This document shows, one piece after another, positions 13,901 through 26,520 of a DNA stretch of 64,000 nucleotides. The first letter of the stretch is position 1; each line of letters opens with the position of its first letter. Both the position numbers and the translations under genes were made by a program. The DNA lies in assembly GCA_021904315.1 (NCBI GenBank), contig CM038913.1, positions 5,951,958 through 6,015,957 on the forward strand, given 5' to 3'. Source of the DNA: Sphagnum magellanicum (lineage: Eukaryota > Streptophyta > Sphagnopsida > Sphagnales > Sphagnaceae). Under the pieces are notes generated by a model, which did not search any database, was not told the origin of the DNA, and saw only the letters and a program-made list of their open reading frames with translations.

Positions 13901-15249
13901 TCACAAATCACCCTCAATCTACCAGGGCAATTCGTAGCCTCCAAAATTGCTGTTTGGACCACGGTACATCATAATAACCCTTCCACATTCTTTCATTTCC
14001 ATTTCATTCATACTCTGCCATCAGCTTGTGTTCATCATTCTCTTAAGAATGTGTGCAATCAATGTGGTCGTCCCCTGTAGGTGGTCAATCCTTTCACCAA
14101 ATACGCATTGACAATAACACCAGTGGCACATAGCTTAGAGGAACTGCTGCCACAGAGACCTGACTCTGCAGAGTACCGTTCATGGTCCCTTGTTATACGG
14201 ACAGCCCTGGTTCTCTCCACAATTGCTGTTGCAGTCTTGGTGCCATTTTTTGGTAATCCTTTGCACCCCCTTCTCTTCTTTGAATGGTTCTTTACAGCAT
14301 CCTTCCCCTCTCTCTCCATCTCTGTGGCCTAAGCTAATGGCCACCCATTAAACATTTCAGGTGCAAGCTTAATTAGGTGCCCACATCTTGGTGTTTGGTG
14401 GAAACTAATCCATGGTTATCTTTTCTGTTGCACAGGGTTGGTGATGGCCTTTATTGGTGCCTTCCTTAGCATGACTGTGGTAAGTTTTGCAAGTGGTGCT
14501 TGATCAGTTTTTTCCAGAATCCTAAACCCTAAACCCTAAACCATATGTTGTTGAAACTCATTGATGATATATACACATGTTCAGGAGCAAATTTTACATT
14601 ATCAAAATCTGAGCAGCTCTCCAATATGTTTTCAAAGGGTCAATGTTCCAGATTGCATTAATGCAACAGATCTGAATTGTGGTGAAACAGTTGTGAGTTC
14701 AATGTAGACCTTGCAGCAGCTCTGTAGTGCTTTAGGCCAAGTCTTGTAGCTGCAGGATTCTGTAAGGTTGACTCTTAGTTGTGTGGCTTGTGGCAGTCGG
14801 TGATTCTGCCATGTGCATGCTACCTTAGCATCCTTGACAAGAAAGCCACCCTGTTCCAGGTACATCCAGAATCTCAGTTTTCTTCTGTGTTTCAAGGTGT
14901 GCTCAATTGCCCACAGCAGTAATACCTCATATCAGTTGGAGAATTCAAAAGGAAATGTTCTGTTGACTTTCAACATTTTTGTGAGGGTTCCTTGGGTTTA
15001 AATCCTGAACCCTAATATTTTACACACTCCTCACCCATGATGAAATGGGTTCTTTTCACTTGATTCTGCAACTAATTTTCTCTCCAAAAATGCTTACCTT
15101 TTTCTATTTTTGTGGCATTTTTTGCTGCACAGGTCATACTTTGTTCAGCAATAATTGTGATCGGGATCATATGCTTGATCGGGGGGACATACTCATCCGT
15201 TGCAGGCATCATAGACAAGTTGTCCAATGGAGGGTCCATAACTCCTTGA
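10942..15249 (+). CDS. AVT1-type vacuolar amino acid transporter (AAAP family), 11 exons, 552 aa
   Basis: Predicted H+-coupled amino acid carrier of the plant AVT1 group, which acts mainly at the vacuolar membrane (family knowledge). Exons: 10942-11102, 11928-12253, 12452-12666, 12859-12882, 13027-13207, 13417-13636, 13828-13963, 14081-14252, 14436-14479, 14797-14859, 15133-15249. All junctions are GT-AG and the frame is continuous. Residues 1-162 form a soluble N-terminus with a glutamate-rich stretch (about 13-26) and the group-typical HWPQSYKQSMDMY. The Aa_trans membrane domain runs from about 163 ([19 protein letters not shown]) to the C-terminus, with [10 protein letters not shown] near the end. 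About 10-11 hydrophobic segments are visible. Length is normal for the group. Exon 4 is only 24 nt and sits behind a (GT)n tract. The ATG is the first in frame and is followed by the typical acidic tail. Substrate cannot be told from sequence. Confidence 0.93.
14521..14543. repeat. Telomere-like AAACCCT tract in intron 9 of the transporter
   Basis: Three near-perfect AAACCCT units lie inside intron 9 (14480-14796). Similar tracts occur in introns of the LRR and CPN60 beta genes of this window. Confidence 0.85.
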
Positions 15250-17417
15250 GTGAAATGTGTGAACTACTAGTAGACCCAGGTATGTACATCAAGTTTGGAA
15301 ACCCTACATACATCTCCGGGTGGTACTCTAGTATAATTCAGCACTTCAGGTCTATAATAGATGAAGTTTGGACTTTGGGGGTGAAAGCAATTCACCTTCA
15401 AAGTACACCACACCCCACTTTGGGCAATTAATCTGCCCACCTTCACAGTAGTGCAATCCTCTTGGAGCACATGAAGAACCAATTCATATGTTCACAACCC
15501 ACAGACTCATCCAAAATATTCTCCAAGTCTAGGGACAACAAAATAGTGGTAGTAGTAGTACCCTCTAGTTGATTTGTATGTAACCTTCAGTTCATAGTAG
15601 AAAATTATTCTTGCTTCCCCATTTCTTACCATTTGTCCTCTCTCCTCTCTCGTCGGGTACAATTATCAAACATAACCGAGTTTGCACTGAAAGATCAAGT
15701 CTACTGGGTTGGTACATTATCATTTGAAAGCTTGCTTGAAGTTTTGGGGAGGAGGAGGAGGACGAAGCCTTTATTTTGACCAACAATTACTTGTCAAACC
15801 CAACATCTCATAGATCAGTCAGAGTGTGAACATTTCAAATGAAATGATAGGGGGTTTAGGGTTTTAGGGTTTAAGATTGAGGGTTTAGGGTTTGTTGATC
15901 AACATTGTTTGCTGAGATGGGGATTTCTTAATTGGTGTTTTTTTACTAAGCGGGAAAAAATGATTAATTTGGATGCCTGTTACATGATCGGGAACTTTTC
16001 AAACATCAAAGACTTTTTGAATTTTTTTTTTTCGGAAGTATTGATAATCCCCTTTTGGGACTTTTTTGGGAAGTTATTATATGTACTTCCAACAATACTT
16101 CCACCATATCAATATTTTGTATGTTTTATATATCTTAGTCACATGATTCTATATTTTTGAAAATATAAATATTTAATCCAATTTCAATATTTTCAAGGGG
16201 CACTTATTATGAACTCCAAATGGAATTACATTTTTTTTAAATTTATTTTTAAAGCGCATTTGAAATATGGTTGGAAGCTTTGATTCTTTTCTCAAAAATG
16301 TATTATGGTGCAAAATAATTGGAACTTTCAACTTGGGGATGATTAAAAGTCATTTCTTTTCCAATAAGTTTGTGGATCTAACCATTTTTTGAAACATAAA
16401 TAGACGCATGATTTTGGGGACCTCTTGGGGTAATTTACTTGAGAATGTCCAAAAGAATATTTTGCACAATGTTTTAAATTTGGACAAGATTGAGAACTTT
16501 GGAAACATTGAAAAGCCGAAAAAAAAGTTGGAACACTTTTGAGGGAAGTCTTTGGAAATTCAATTCATAAATGAAAACTCAACCTGAAGAATCTAAGAAA
16601 TTTACTAATAATATATTGGAAAATTTTGGAATGAGTTTTTTTTTTTGGTCATTGATATTTTCCATTGTTCATTTTTCACTTGGCGTTTCAATTAAATTCA
16701 TTTATAAAATGTATTTATATACAACTTAGAATAAATGGATAGAAGAAATCGAATTCGGAACATGGTTAATATTCTCCATTGCAATTTGCCTTATGTCATG
16801 ATGATCTTAGTATGTCAATCATAACCATGTCAATTGTGAGTTTTAACTTTGAGTAATTATCACCTTGACTAGTGTGATGTATGCCATTGGCCCAAGTGTG
16901 AACATGACTATGTAACTATTCCAAGTGTGAGCATGAGACCAACTTTAGAGCTCAATTGTGAAATAATAACAATAACAACAACAACAACAAAAATAATAAT
17001 AATTTCAATGTCAATAATTACTAATAGTTTTTGTTATTTCCTAAATCCCACACCTTAGGTCTAAAAATTATGAATTCAAACTCCAAGAAATGCGCTTGTA
17101 AAGGGCTTTCCATTGGTACGAAAGGGCTCATTTCAATTTTCCTAAGAAGATTAGTTTTGAGTTTGTTGAATTTTCTTTGACAAAATTGTTCAATATTCAA
17201 TAACTCCTACAACATTGTATTGTAGGTCTAAACATTATGAAATCACCTAGTGCACCGCACCCTTACTCACTCATTGAAGGCTTTCCAATGGAATGGAGAG
17301 CATAGTGAAGGTTTGCCATGATTGTTTGAGGTAATTAGGACTCAACAACTGAACTTTGTTCTTCATCTGATCATCCCACAATCCTAGATGCGTCCGAATG
17401 AGTGGTACTATGCTGCT
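15250..17417. other. 3' flank of the transporter and AT-rich intergenic DNA
   Basis: The first few hundred bases are probably the transporter 3' UTR. A cluster of GGGTTTAGGGTTT-type telomere-like units lies at 15849-15896. Beyond 15.9 kb the sequence is AT-rich with no recognisable gene. An AAC/AAT run sits at 16967-17002. Confidence 0.5.
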
Positions 17418-17660
17418 TGATAATCAAAGATTTGAGCTTCGGGTTCAAGGGTTTAGGGTATAGGAACTTGCTTCAATCCGGATTCATGAAAGAAGGTCGA
17501 GACTTTTGAATTGGACATGGTGGCATACAAGTACTTTACTCTTTGATAATCAAAGATTTGAGTTTCAGATACAAGGGTTTAGGGTTTAAGAACTCACTTT
17601 GTGGATTTCATTAAAGAAGATCAAGACTTTAGAATCGGACATGGTGGTGGCATCATCACC
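17418..17660. repeat. Imperfect tandem duplication, period about 124 bp
   Basis: Two copies begin with TTGATAATCAAAGATTTGAG at 17418 and 17542. Both contain CAAGGGTTTAGGGT and end near GGACATGGTGG. Several substitutions separate them, so the duplication is not recent. Confidence 0.8.
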
Positions 17661-18044
17661 TGGCAATAATAAAATGGTTCATGTTCTGGGTTCCTAGTTT
17701 GCAGTGAGCTTTGCAATTGATCTGTGCAGTTGGAGTTGGGATGAACTGTGTGTATTGCTTGCTTGCTGGGTACCCACTTGTGCAGATTATAAAGTTACAA
17801 ATCATGGTCCTTCTTAGTCAGCTACAATGGACTTTGTTTTCTGAGTTAGTTCATTCTACTTTTTAAGGTTCAAGATTTTGGATCCCAGGATTTCTTGTTC
17901 TAAGAATTTACATCAAGAATTGTCTTGTTGTTGGGTTTTTGAATGATCCTAGTTCAGCTTTTCCTCTCAAATGTAAAAGTGTTTAGGAATTTCATCACTC
18001 CAGGACTATCTATCTCAGTGACAATCTTGTTTTCTCTCTCTGTG

Positions 18045-18518
18045 TGGATGAGAAGACACTAGAGGAGCTGATTACAACCACCATGGAAAAGTTTGTAGTA
18101 CCAAAGGGGTACTACAACCTCTCAAAGACACACCAGAAGATGCTTGCTAGATTTAGAAATGTGCCATTTGTGTCTCCATATGAGGACCCCTGAGACTTTA
18201 AGGACTCTCTTGAGATCAAGTTTGAAAAACATGCTGTTGCTGGAGGACTTAGGGAACTTCTAAGATTTACTGTATAGAAAAGAATGACCCTTGACACACT
18301 TGCACATTTTAGCCAAGAGTTGACATTTTCTTACAAACTGAGAAACTTGGTGTTAAGGCATCCACAGTATTTCTATTTGCCAGAATCCGGAGACCATGTT
18401 CTTGCAGAAGCTGGATTATCATCATGGTAAGCTTGTAGAGAAAATTCCACTTATGCTGATGAAGGAAAAATTTGGTCCTCTATTACAAACCTCAAAATCT
18501 GCAGCTCCAAAACCTTAA
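18045..18518 (+). pseudogene. Broken PORR-domain (plant organelle RNA recognition) gene fragment
   Basis: Translation from about 18045 gives a recognisable part of a PORR protein; this nuclear family binds organelle RNA and supports intron splicing in chloroplasts or mitochondria. Key stretches are NVPFVSPYED, AVAGGLRELLRFTV, ELTFSYKLRNLVLRHPQYFY and LVEKIPLMLMKEKFGPLL, in family order. The frame is broken by a TGA at 18191-18193, a TAG at 18275-18277, and one frameshift near 18390-18405, after which the family-like frame runs to a TAA at 18516-18518. The N-terminal half of a normal PORR protein is absent, and I saw no upstream exon. The breaks and missing half point to a dead duplicate of a gene elsewhere. 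Distant-homology assignment is from memory of family motifs. Confidence 0.8.
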
Positions 18519-18895
18519 TGTTGAACCCACAATTGTTGGAGAAATTGGTTGTCATTCTATCGACAATGGAGAAATTGGCTGTCAGAATGAGTGAAGACAC
18601 TGGGGGTGCAAGTATGACATTCATCAGATGGCAGCTGCCACAGCATTGGGTGTGGTTCCACATTGGAGAGGATGGCAAATTTGCAGCAAATAGGCTTGTT
18701 GATTCTGGTGCCGTATGGCTGCCAGTGAGGGGTGACCACAGAAGCAAGGTGGGTCAGAAGAGTGAAGCAAGATCAAGAGGAAACCAAGCGACAAGGTGGA
18801 GAAATGTGTTCAGTGAATGCAAGGATATTGTTGTGGTATGCACAATAAGTTGAATAACTTGACTTGGGGTTGTTGATTTGTTCAGCAATCTCACA

Positions 18896-19292
18896 GGACA
18901 GAATCCATAGCCTGATTCTGGATTTAAGGTTTCTGCCACAACAACCTTGGGCATGATGTGCAACTAAAATACTTTGCAACACCATCTTGGATTCAGACGG
19001 TTTGATTTCTGAATTGAACATCAGTTTGAGTTGGATTCAAAAACTTCAAAGTATCAGTTTTCGTCTTTGAAGTTTTTGAAATAACCAAAACTGATGGACA
19101 GAATCCATAGCCTGATTCAGGATTTAAGGTTTCTGCCACAACAACCTTGGGCATGATGTGAAACTAAAATACTTTGCAACCATCTTGGATTCAGATGGTT
19201 TGATTTCTCAATTGAACATCAGTTTGAGTTGGATTCAAAAACTTCAAAGTATCAGTTTTAGTCTGTGAAGTTTTTGAAATAACCAAAACCAA
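18896..19292. repeat. Tandem duplication, two ~200-bp copies of high identity
   Basis: Copies start with GGACAGAATCCATAGCCTGA at 18896 and 19096. They differ by only a handful of substitutions and a few small indels, so the duplication looks fairly recent. It lies about 380 bp downstream of the PORR pseudogene. I recognise no coding content. Confidence 0.9.
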
Positions 19293-22200
19293 TGATGGTT
19301 CTTTGATTCTCTCTTGTTTCAAATACCCAGAACCCCGTGATTCTTTGATTCCAAATAGCCCTTCTTGTGGGGATTGAAGAACTGAGCATTCTACCCCAAA
19401 TGCAAAAAATGAGTTGTTTCCCCCTTTCTTTTCATGCCTATCAAGTCCAAGAGGCTCAAGTCATTATTATGCACACAAGTATCCCACTTAAGTACCAACC
19501 AATACATGTCATACATGTCATACATACATGTCACACATGTGGAAATGAGCTAATGTGTACACTTGGCAGTAAGCTAATATGCATAAAACTCTGCCAACTC
19601 AGCCACTAGTCAACACCCAGGAACCAGTTCACTACAATGCACATGCATCAACATTTGGAAAAGGATTTCAAGATTGGGCAATTGATAGCATATGAATAGA
19701 CTCACACATGGCAACAACATATACATAAGCCAGAATTCAACTTGTATACCTGTTCAATGGTTTGCCCAAAACCCAATATGCCATTATTCACCTTCTCATA
19801 CAAGCAATGATATGATTTTTTCAACAAATTTTGTTGTTTTTATTGACCCAAAAAAATGAGATTTAAAAAAAAAAGGTGTTTTTTCTAGTTTAAATTTGAC
19901 TAATTTCTCTAATTTTCTAGAATTTGTTTTTCCAAAATTTGGATATCAAAATATTCAAAAAAGAAAGAAAAGAAGGCATAATATCATAGTTGAAAACCCC
20001 CCCCCCAATGACTTTGATTGAAGTTGTACCCAAGTACTAGAATGTTTGAATGTGAAAATGTTGAACAAGTAGGAAAATCCCACTTTCAATGGCGCTTTGA
20101 TCAATCACCAACTAGGTACAATTACAACACACATAACAACCATCCCCTAAAAGATCAAAAATTCTTTCACAAGATAAGGGGAAAAAATGGAATACAATGC
20201 TTGTTAACAACATCAATCAATGCATTGAATTAACATATGCCATAATAAACTAGTGCAAATAATTGTTCTATTGTGCATGAAACTTTGAGTGAATTGTTTT
20301 CACTTAGCCATCCATTGATGAAAGTGTTAAAATGCCATCTATGTCTTTACCCATCCTTGGGTGTCATTCCTTGTGTGTGTATGATGATGACTTCCATCCA
20401 TTACGATTGCAATGTCAATCACAAAGCACCATAGCATATACCATCCCTTACATTCCCTATTTAGGCACCTTTAAATTTGATCTTGATAGTAGTCCCATCT
20501 TGTTGGTCAAGAAATTGCCCAACAAACTTCTCTTGAAGCTTTAAGGTTATAAGCCCTATGGGTTGAAAAAGAGAAGTGCTCGGATCAACAACCATCCAAT
20601 AATTTTCAAGGATCGTGGATGGATTCCAAATGTGAAGGGTGTCACGAGGGTTGAGAATGAGGTTCGAGTCCAATGGAGATAAAGACATGTACCAAAAAGT
20701 ACACGGGTTTGAAGCTTAATATCTTTGGGTCATAATAGTTAAGGAATCACAAGTTGAATAATATTATCTTTTACTATATTATTAGTAAAGGCTTCTATTT
20801 AGGGGAGTATTAAAAGTGTTAGAATATTTTGTGAAGGGCCAATCAAAGCAACCCGTTGAAAAAAAGAAGAAAAACATTAAGCTTTGAAATGTATCCACGA
20901 CGAATTAATATGGATTGTTAATAAGGTATATAACTAAGTAGATTAAGAGTATATAATATATACACTTACACATCACATCCCAAAGCGTTTACATGACATT
21001 GTTGCATACAATTGGATAGGCAATGTAAAGTGTGAAAAATTTGAGCATATAAGGGGTAAATAGTGTAATAACACTTACATTATTTTGCTTGTCATATATA
21101 TCACCGCTATTTATATTTACATACACAACAATGTTGCGACCAATGTTGGTTGGTTATTGAGAGAATCGTGGGTCATCAACAAGGATGAGGGAGCCGTCCA
21201 TTATACAATGGACCACCGAGCTCCAAAGTCTGAAATTGGTTAAGAACTAGATAGAGACATTACGTGTCTTGTAAAGAAGATTCCATAGAGACCCAACCAA
21301 GGAAAGCCGCTCCCCTTGACATTATTCTAGATAGTTCCATAAGCCTCCGGAATTTCAAAATCAACTCAACTCTTATTATGCATAAGAGATTGATATAATG
21401 AAAAAGTTTTGGGGAAGTTGGTGACTTGAGGAACCTCTCTCTATTTGCTTTTAAACAAGCAAATTGATAATAAACAAAGTCTAAAAAAGTTTTCAGAATC
21501 TAATTCAGTATTTGATTACAAAATGTATGTGACAAGAAAAATAAATTCACAAAGACCTTGCCCCCTTTGTTATGAAAGAAGAAGGGCCAAAAAAAAAAGA
21601 AAAAAAAGGGCAAATAATTGACCAACACAAGTTGTGATTCAAAAGGACTTGCAATAAATGGTACAACAATTCATTGAACATATCCAAAGTTCATGTTCAT
21701 CACCTTTCAAAAAAATGCTCAAAAAGTGCCTTGAACAATACTTTGAGACATGACATTTTGTGGAGCCCATTCTGTGTGCATGCTCCATACTATTTCCATG
21801 CTATTTTGCAATAGGTAACATAACCCTCCCCCATGGTAACCATTTACAAACCCCCCCCCCCCCCCCCCCCCCCAACTACCTTTGAATTGTGTGCCCCATA
21901 TGGAGTGGTGGGCCAAGGGAAATGCACTCCATCATCCAATAGAAACTGCTATTTTGGAGAGCCTGCAAAGTATTAGGGGGTTTTTTTTTTTTTGATGATG
22001 GGCCAATCAAAATGGGTCATTGCAAACAAACAAAACAAGAACAAACTTGTGAAGCACATCCCCAATAGGTATATCTAATAATGAAGGCTGGTTGGAGGGA
22101 TTCACAAACTCCCTCAACCCTAATCCCCTCCCCTCCCTCACCCCCAAACAAAATCCCTATTCACTTCAATGGACTGACCTTACCTAATACCTAGTACCTA

Positions 22201-22490
22201 GTACTATAGGCAATGTGATCCCAACTACACTCATGAGTCAGTGTTTTCCAAGTTGGGTAACCCAGGTAAATGGTGGGTGGTGGAAAAGAAGTTAGTACCA
22301 CCACCACCACCCATGACTCCAGTGGGGGGCCACTATTCTCAAAGAAAAGTCATTGCTTAAGATTGTGGATTGCATTGAAAAAAGTGAATAGAATTGAATC
22401 AAATTGCATTGAAAATTGTACACACAAAAGGACTGCTGAAGTAACTGCAGATCCCTCCATGGACAAGCACTCTCTTACCTTCCCTCCTCG
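19293..22490. other. Intergenic DNA, no gene seen
   Basis: No gene recognised. A short ACATGTCAT-type repeat sits at 19503-19543. A 23-base poly-C run lies at 21851-21873. Open frames are short and unsupported. Confidence 0.5.
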
Positions 22491-22607
22491 AGTGGTGTTC
22501 AGTATGTGACCCTGCCAAAATATAAGCATCTCCAGTGGTGTTCAGTATGTGACCCTGCCAAAATATAAGCATCTCCAGTGGTGCTCAGTATGTGACCCTG
22601 GGAAAAT
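22491..22607. repeat. Three-copy tandem repeat, period 43 bp
   Basis: Units start at 22491, 22534 and 22577 with AGTGGTGTTCAGTATGTGAC or a one-base variant. The first two are almost identical and the third diverges at its end. The unit core (GCATCTCCAGTGGTGCTCAG) reappears in inverted orientation at about 28468-28502. Confidence 0.9.
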
Positions 22608-24111
22608 ATTTTTCACATCCAAGTTTAGTTAAGGTAAACTTGCCCATCACCAAACAGTGGCCGGTCACCGAGCACCCATGTAGTGCAAGAATTAACCTAT
22701 GTTAGGACAAAAATTGATTATGGGCGTTGTCTTTTTAACCCATTACCAAACGCTTGATTTAGAAGAAAATTGTTCTAAAATTTTCATATTGGTGACCAAC
22801 CATCAACTTTTAGTGTTTGGTATTAGGGGTTTAGGTGGACACATTTATAAAAAAAATGAATAATAATACAAGGGATTAGTTTAGTGATGGGCCATGAGTT
22901 CATTTTCATTATGGGGGGGGGGGGGGGCGGGGGGACATGAGGGGTACTTTTAATGTTTAGTCATGGGAAAAAAATGGTCCAATTTTATAACATCCCCAAG
23001 TTTTGAAGGGGAATGAGTGTCTGGTCATAGACAATTGGAGTGCACACTAAAATGAGTATCACCATGGTGATAGGGTGCAAAGGTCATGTTAAATAGCACA
23101 CAACTAACCATAAACAATGATTAAGGTTTACAAGAATCCAAAAATAATAAGTACACATTAATTAGAATTTTCAATTTCCCCCCAAATTCAAACACATCCA
23201 ATTCCCACCAAAATTAATTTGCCAAATTCACAAGGCAAGGTTTGGACTCACAATCCTATCTTTCAAATTCAGAAAGAAAATTCTTTTAGCATGTCAAAGC
23301 TTCCAAATTGTGAGAGAGATGGTTTGAAGTCTTTCATCAACATTTTGAGAGCATATGGGTTAGATTAGCAAAGGGAAAGTAACACAAGAGTTGTAGAGAA
23401 TTTTAGACCAAAAACATAAGTTTTAGCATATCAACCAAAGTAAGGAGGGCATCTTAAAGTAGCCAAAGAGAATTTACAAGAACTAAAGGTAGATCAATAG
23501 AATCTAAATAATAGAGTAGTCATTGAAGATTTACAACAACTTGAACATCAAAGATCAGATCCTAATGTTAGCAAAGAATAGATAGGAACTCAGGATTCAA
23601 ATGTGGATGTAGAAGGACAACTAAGAATGCTTGCAATAACTCAACTTTACAACCAAAAGTTCAAGAAGTTTCTATGTTACCATTAGGTGCAGGATTCCAT
23701 AATTTGTAAATACAATTTAAGTAATTACAAGAGAAGCAAATTTGATCCAACTTCAAGAAATTGTAATTTGTACACACCTATTGCATGTATAAAAACAACA
23801 AACTAGGATTTAGTTTGGGATGACTTTGAATAGTTCTATGCATTGATAACTTCTTCTCAACAAATAGAGACATGCATTTTAGACATACCCTTGTCATACT
23901 TCCTTGAGAGTTGGGCAAAATACAAAAAATTCAAGTTTGTACTTCTTGTAGTGCCAAATAACACACCCCCAACATGTTGGAAGTTGGGACAAGAGGATTT
24001 AGATCATGATGATCAATGTATTTTGTAGGAGGCAAAGTGGATAAGGAGAATGTCCCACCATCTTACGGACAAAAACCAATAAGAAAATAAAAGAAAGTTT
24101 AGTATGCGATC
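22608..24111. other. Intergenic DNA, no gene seen
   Basis: No gene recognised. A G-rich run, nearly pure G for 22 bases with one C, lies at 22913-22934, about 1 kb from the poly-C run at 21851. Confidence 0.5.
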
Positions 24112-25940
24112 TTCTAATCACTAGAGGCAACTGGACTAATGAAGCATTGGAGGAGGCCATGGATGTAATTGAAAATGGGACAACTTCATTGCAAAAGGCA
24201 AATAAGCATTAGAACATATCTTTTACCTCATTGTTTGATCATTTGTATGGGAAAACAAGATCTAGGAAACTTAGACCAGTAAACATGTTAATAGTAGAAG
24301 AAGATTAGGCTATGGTTGTTTGGGTTTTTTCTATGTAGGAAGTTGGGCTATCAATTAGCCTACAATAGTTACAAATGAAAGTGGTAAAACTAATTCAAAC
24401 AAGGCTAACACCTTTATGAAGAAGCGTACTAAGGAACTTTTGGCGATATTGGTTCAAGAGGAAACATCTTGAATTCGACATTCATCAAGTTGAAGGATTG
24501 GATATTAGCCGAACATAAAGGTTGACCATATCTGGAATTCTAATGAAACAAGCATCTAAGCAAAAAGACAATAAGGAGCAAGGGTTTTTGCAAAATGAGG
24601 TTCACATCAGGTGTATAACACTATCCCAAAATCTAGGGAGTGGTTGACTGTTAATTGTGTGGTCAATGTAATAGGAACAACATTGCCAAGGTTCTACATA
24701 TTTAAAGGAAAGAGGATACATGATGATTACATAGAACTTTGCAAACTAGGGACTTGTATGGCTATGCAATCAAAGGCATGGATGATTACCTTCCTTTTCA
24801 AAGAGTTTTTATCTTTTTTCAAAAGGTTTATACCAAGTGGAATACCCATAACAAATAGACATCTTCTCATCTTGGATGGGCATTAATCCTATGTCACCCT
24901 TGAGGCAATTGAACAAGCTTGAGAGTTTGGGTTGGATATGATTACTCTACTTTCACATACATTTCATGCATTTTAGCCCTTAAATGTGGCTTGTTTCAAG
25001 CCTTTCAAAATTACATTTAGAAAGGAAATAAACATAACAATGGTTAGGAGGAATTACATAGAACCAAATAAGATAACATTGGTGGGGTGGGTAAACAAAA
25101 CACTAAACTTAGCACTTACAAGACAAAATATCATGTCAAGGTTCAAAGGTACAAGGATTTGGCCACTTCACCATAGGGCTATGGATTCAAAAATTGGACC
25201 AAGTACTTTGTACACATTGTAAAATCAAGCTAGGGAAGAAAAAAAATTAGAGTAGGAGGATGGTGAAGAAGATTGGATAAAACATAGAGCTTTCGAAAAA
25301 TTCATCAACATAGGCTCAACAATAGAAGTCCAAATATTATTAGTCTATTTAAAGATCAACCTAGGTATTATGTGAACATGCTTAGAATTCATACAATCAT
25401 TAACCATGCATTTGTAATAGAATCAAAAAACATGGCTGAAAATTTGGCACAACCTTCATTAGATGAAACAATAGAGTTTACAAATTTTTAAACTTCAATT
25501 CAAGTGGCATCAACATAGGGGTGTCACGATTTGCTATCATTACCACATCCGCCTGCAAGAAAGACTGATCAAAGAGAACCATTATACGATTATTCTCAAA
25601 ACCATGTTGTAACATCATAGAATATTTGAGGATTATGCGACAAAAGGTAATGGATAGGGGGGTAGCAAAACATATTCGAAAAAGCAGAAGGAAAGAAAGA
25701 CAAGATAAACAAGCAACAAAAACACTTATAACGATGTTTGTAGTTGAAAAACTGGTTGAAAGAAAACTTGTAAAACAACAACTAGCTAATTTCATTATAC
25801 CTTGGTCATCCTCAATTGTCAAAGAGGCAAGAAACAAATTTCATTCCAATTTCAAAGCAAGTTTGCAAGCTCACCCCCTTAGATACAGAAGTGTGAATCT
25901 TGATGAAATAACACAAGTGCATGAACAAGTTCAACAATAA
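24112..25940 (+). mobile_element. Decayed pogo-like (Tc1/mariner superfamily) transposase, copy 2
   Basis: Second fossil of the same transposase family as copy 1. The N-terminal psq-like helix-turn-helix is clear near 24112-24270 (NWTNEALEEAMDVIENGTTS). A CENP-B-type segment follows near 24290-24520. The open piece 24611-24886 holds LLILDGH with the second catalytic Asp. The piece 24986-25222 starts within a block normally reading LQPLDVACFKPFK, where Asp is Asn here. The basic C-terminal tail runs from about 25575 (DYSQNHVVTS) to 25940 and is rich in Lys/Arg. The first catalytic block is not recognisable. At least six stops or frame breaks interrupt it, so it is inactive. Terminal repeats were not identified with confidence. 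Confidence 0.78.
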
Positions 25941-26276
25941 GCCTTGGTTCAAATTCAAGCCAAAAGGGAAGTTGTAACATCCTTGTAACAACCATAAATG
26001 GACAACTAAATTACCGGGGTGGAATAATTAATGGGTGGAACAATTATAGCTGATGATGAATAAAATATCAAGAAGAGTAGCTAATGTTGGGGTGGAATAA
26101 TTAAAAGAAGGAATAACAATGGACAAGGCAGAATAATTAGAAGGAACAACTTTTGTTAGGCTAAAATAGTTAAAAGAAAGAGTAGACATAATTAAGGATG
26201 AACAAGAAGTCAAGAACAACAATTGTTACTAAAGTAAAACAACTAGGAGGAGTAGTAGCTATTGCTGACAATGAAT
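25941..26276. other. Purine-rich degenerate repeats, no gene
   Basis: Loosely repeated GGAATAATTAA/GGAACAACTA-type units occur through this stretch, without regular period. No coding content recognised. Confidence 0.5.
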
Positions 26277-26520
26277 AATGCTTTTTGGTGATGTTAAGAT
26301 TGAAAGATCTTCAATGATCTTATAATTGTAGATGTGATGCAAATTTACATGTGATTTTCCACATAGAAATGATTTTCTTATAAGTCTCTCATTAAAAACA
26401 TAATAGATTAGATCAATAGTTGTGCATTTTTTGGTGATGTCAAGATTGAAAGATCTCCAATCTTGTAACTCCAGAATGTCAAATGAATTTACATGCATTT
26501 TCTTACATTGAAATAATTAA
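26277..26520. repeat. Imperfect tandem duplication, period about 147 bp
   Basis: Copies begin near 26277 and 26424 with TTTTTGGTGATGT(T/C)AAGATTG followed by AAAGATCT(T/C)CAAT, and both contain AATTTACATG. They are clearly diverged. Confidence 0.7.

Noticed and set aside
18518-18853. 111-residue open frame after the PORR pseudogene
   Set aside because: No recognisable motif, overlapped by open antisense frames; no splice or family support.
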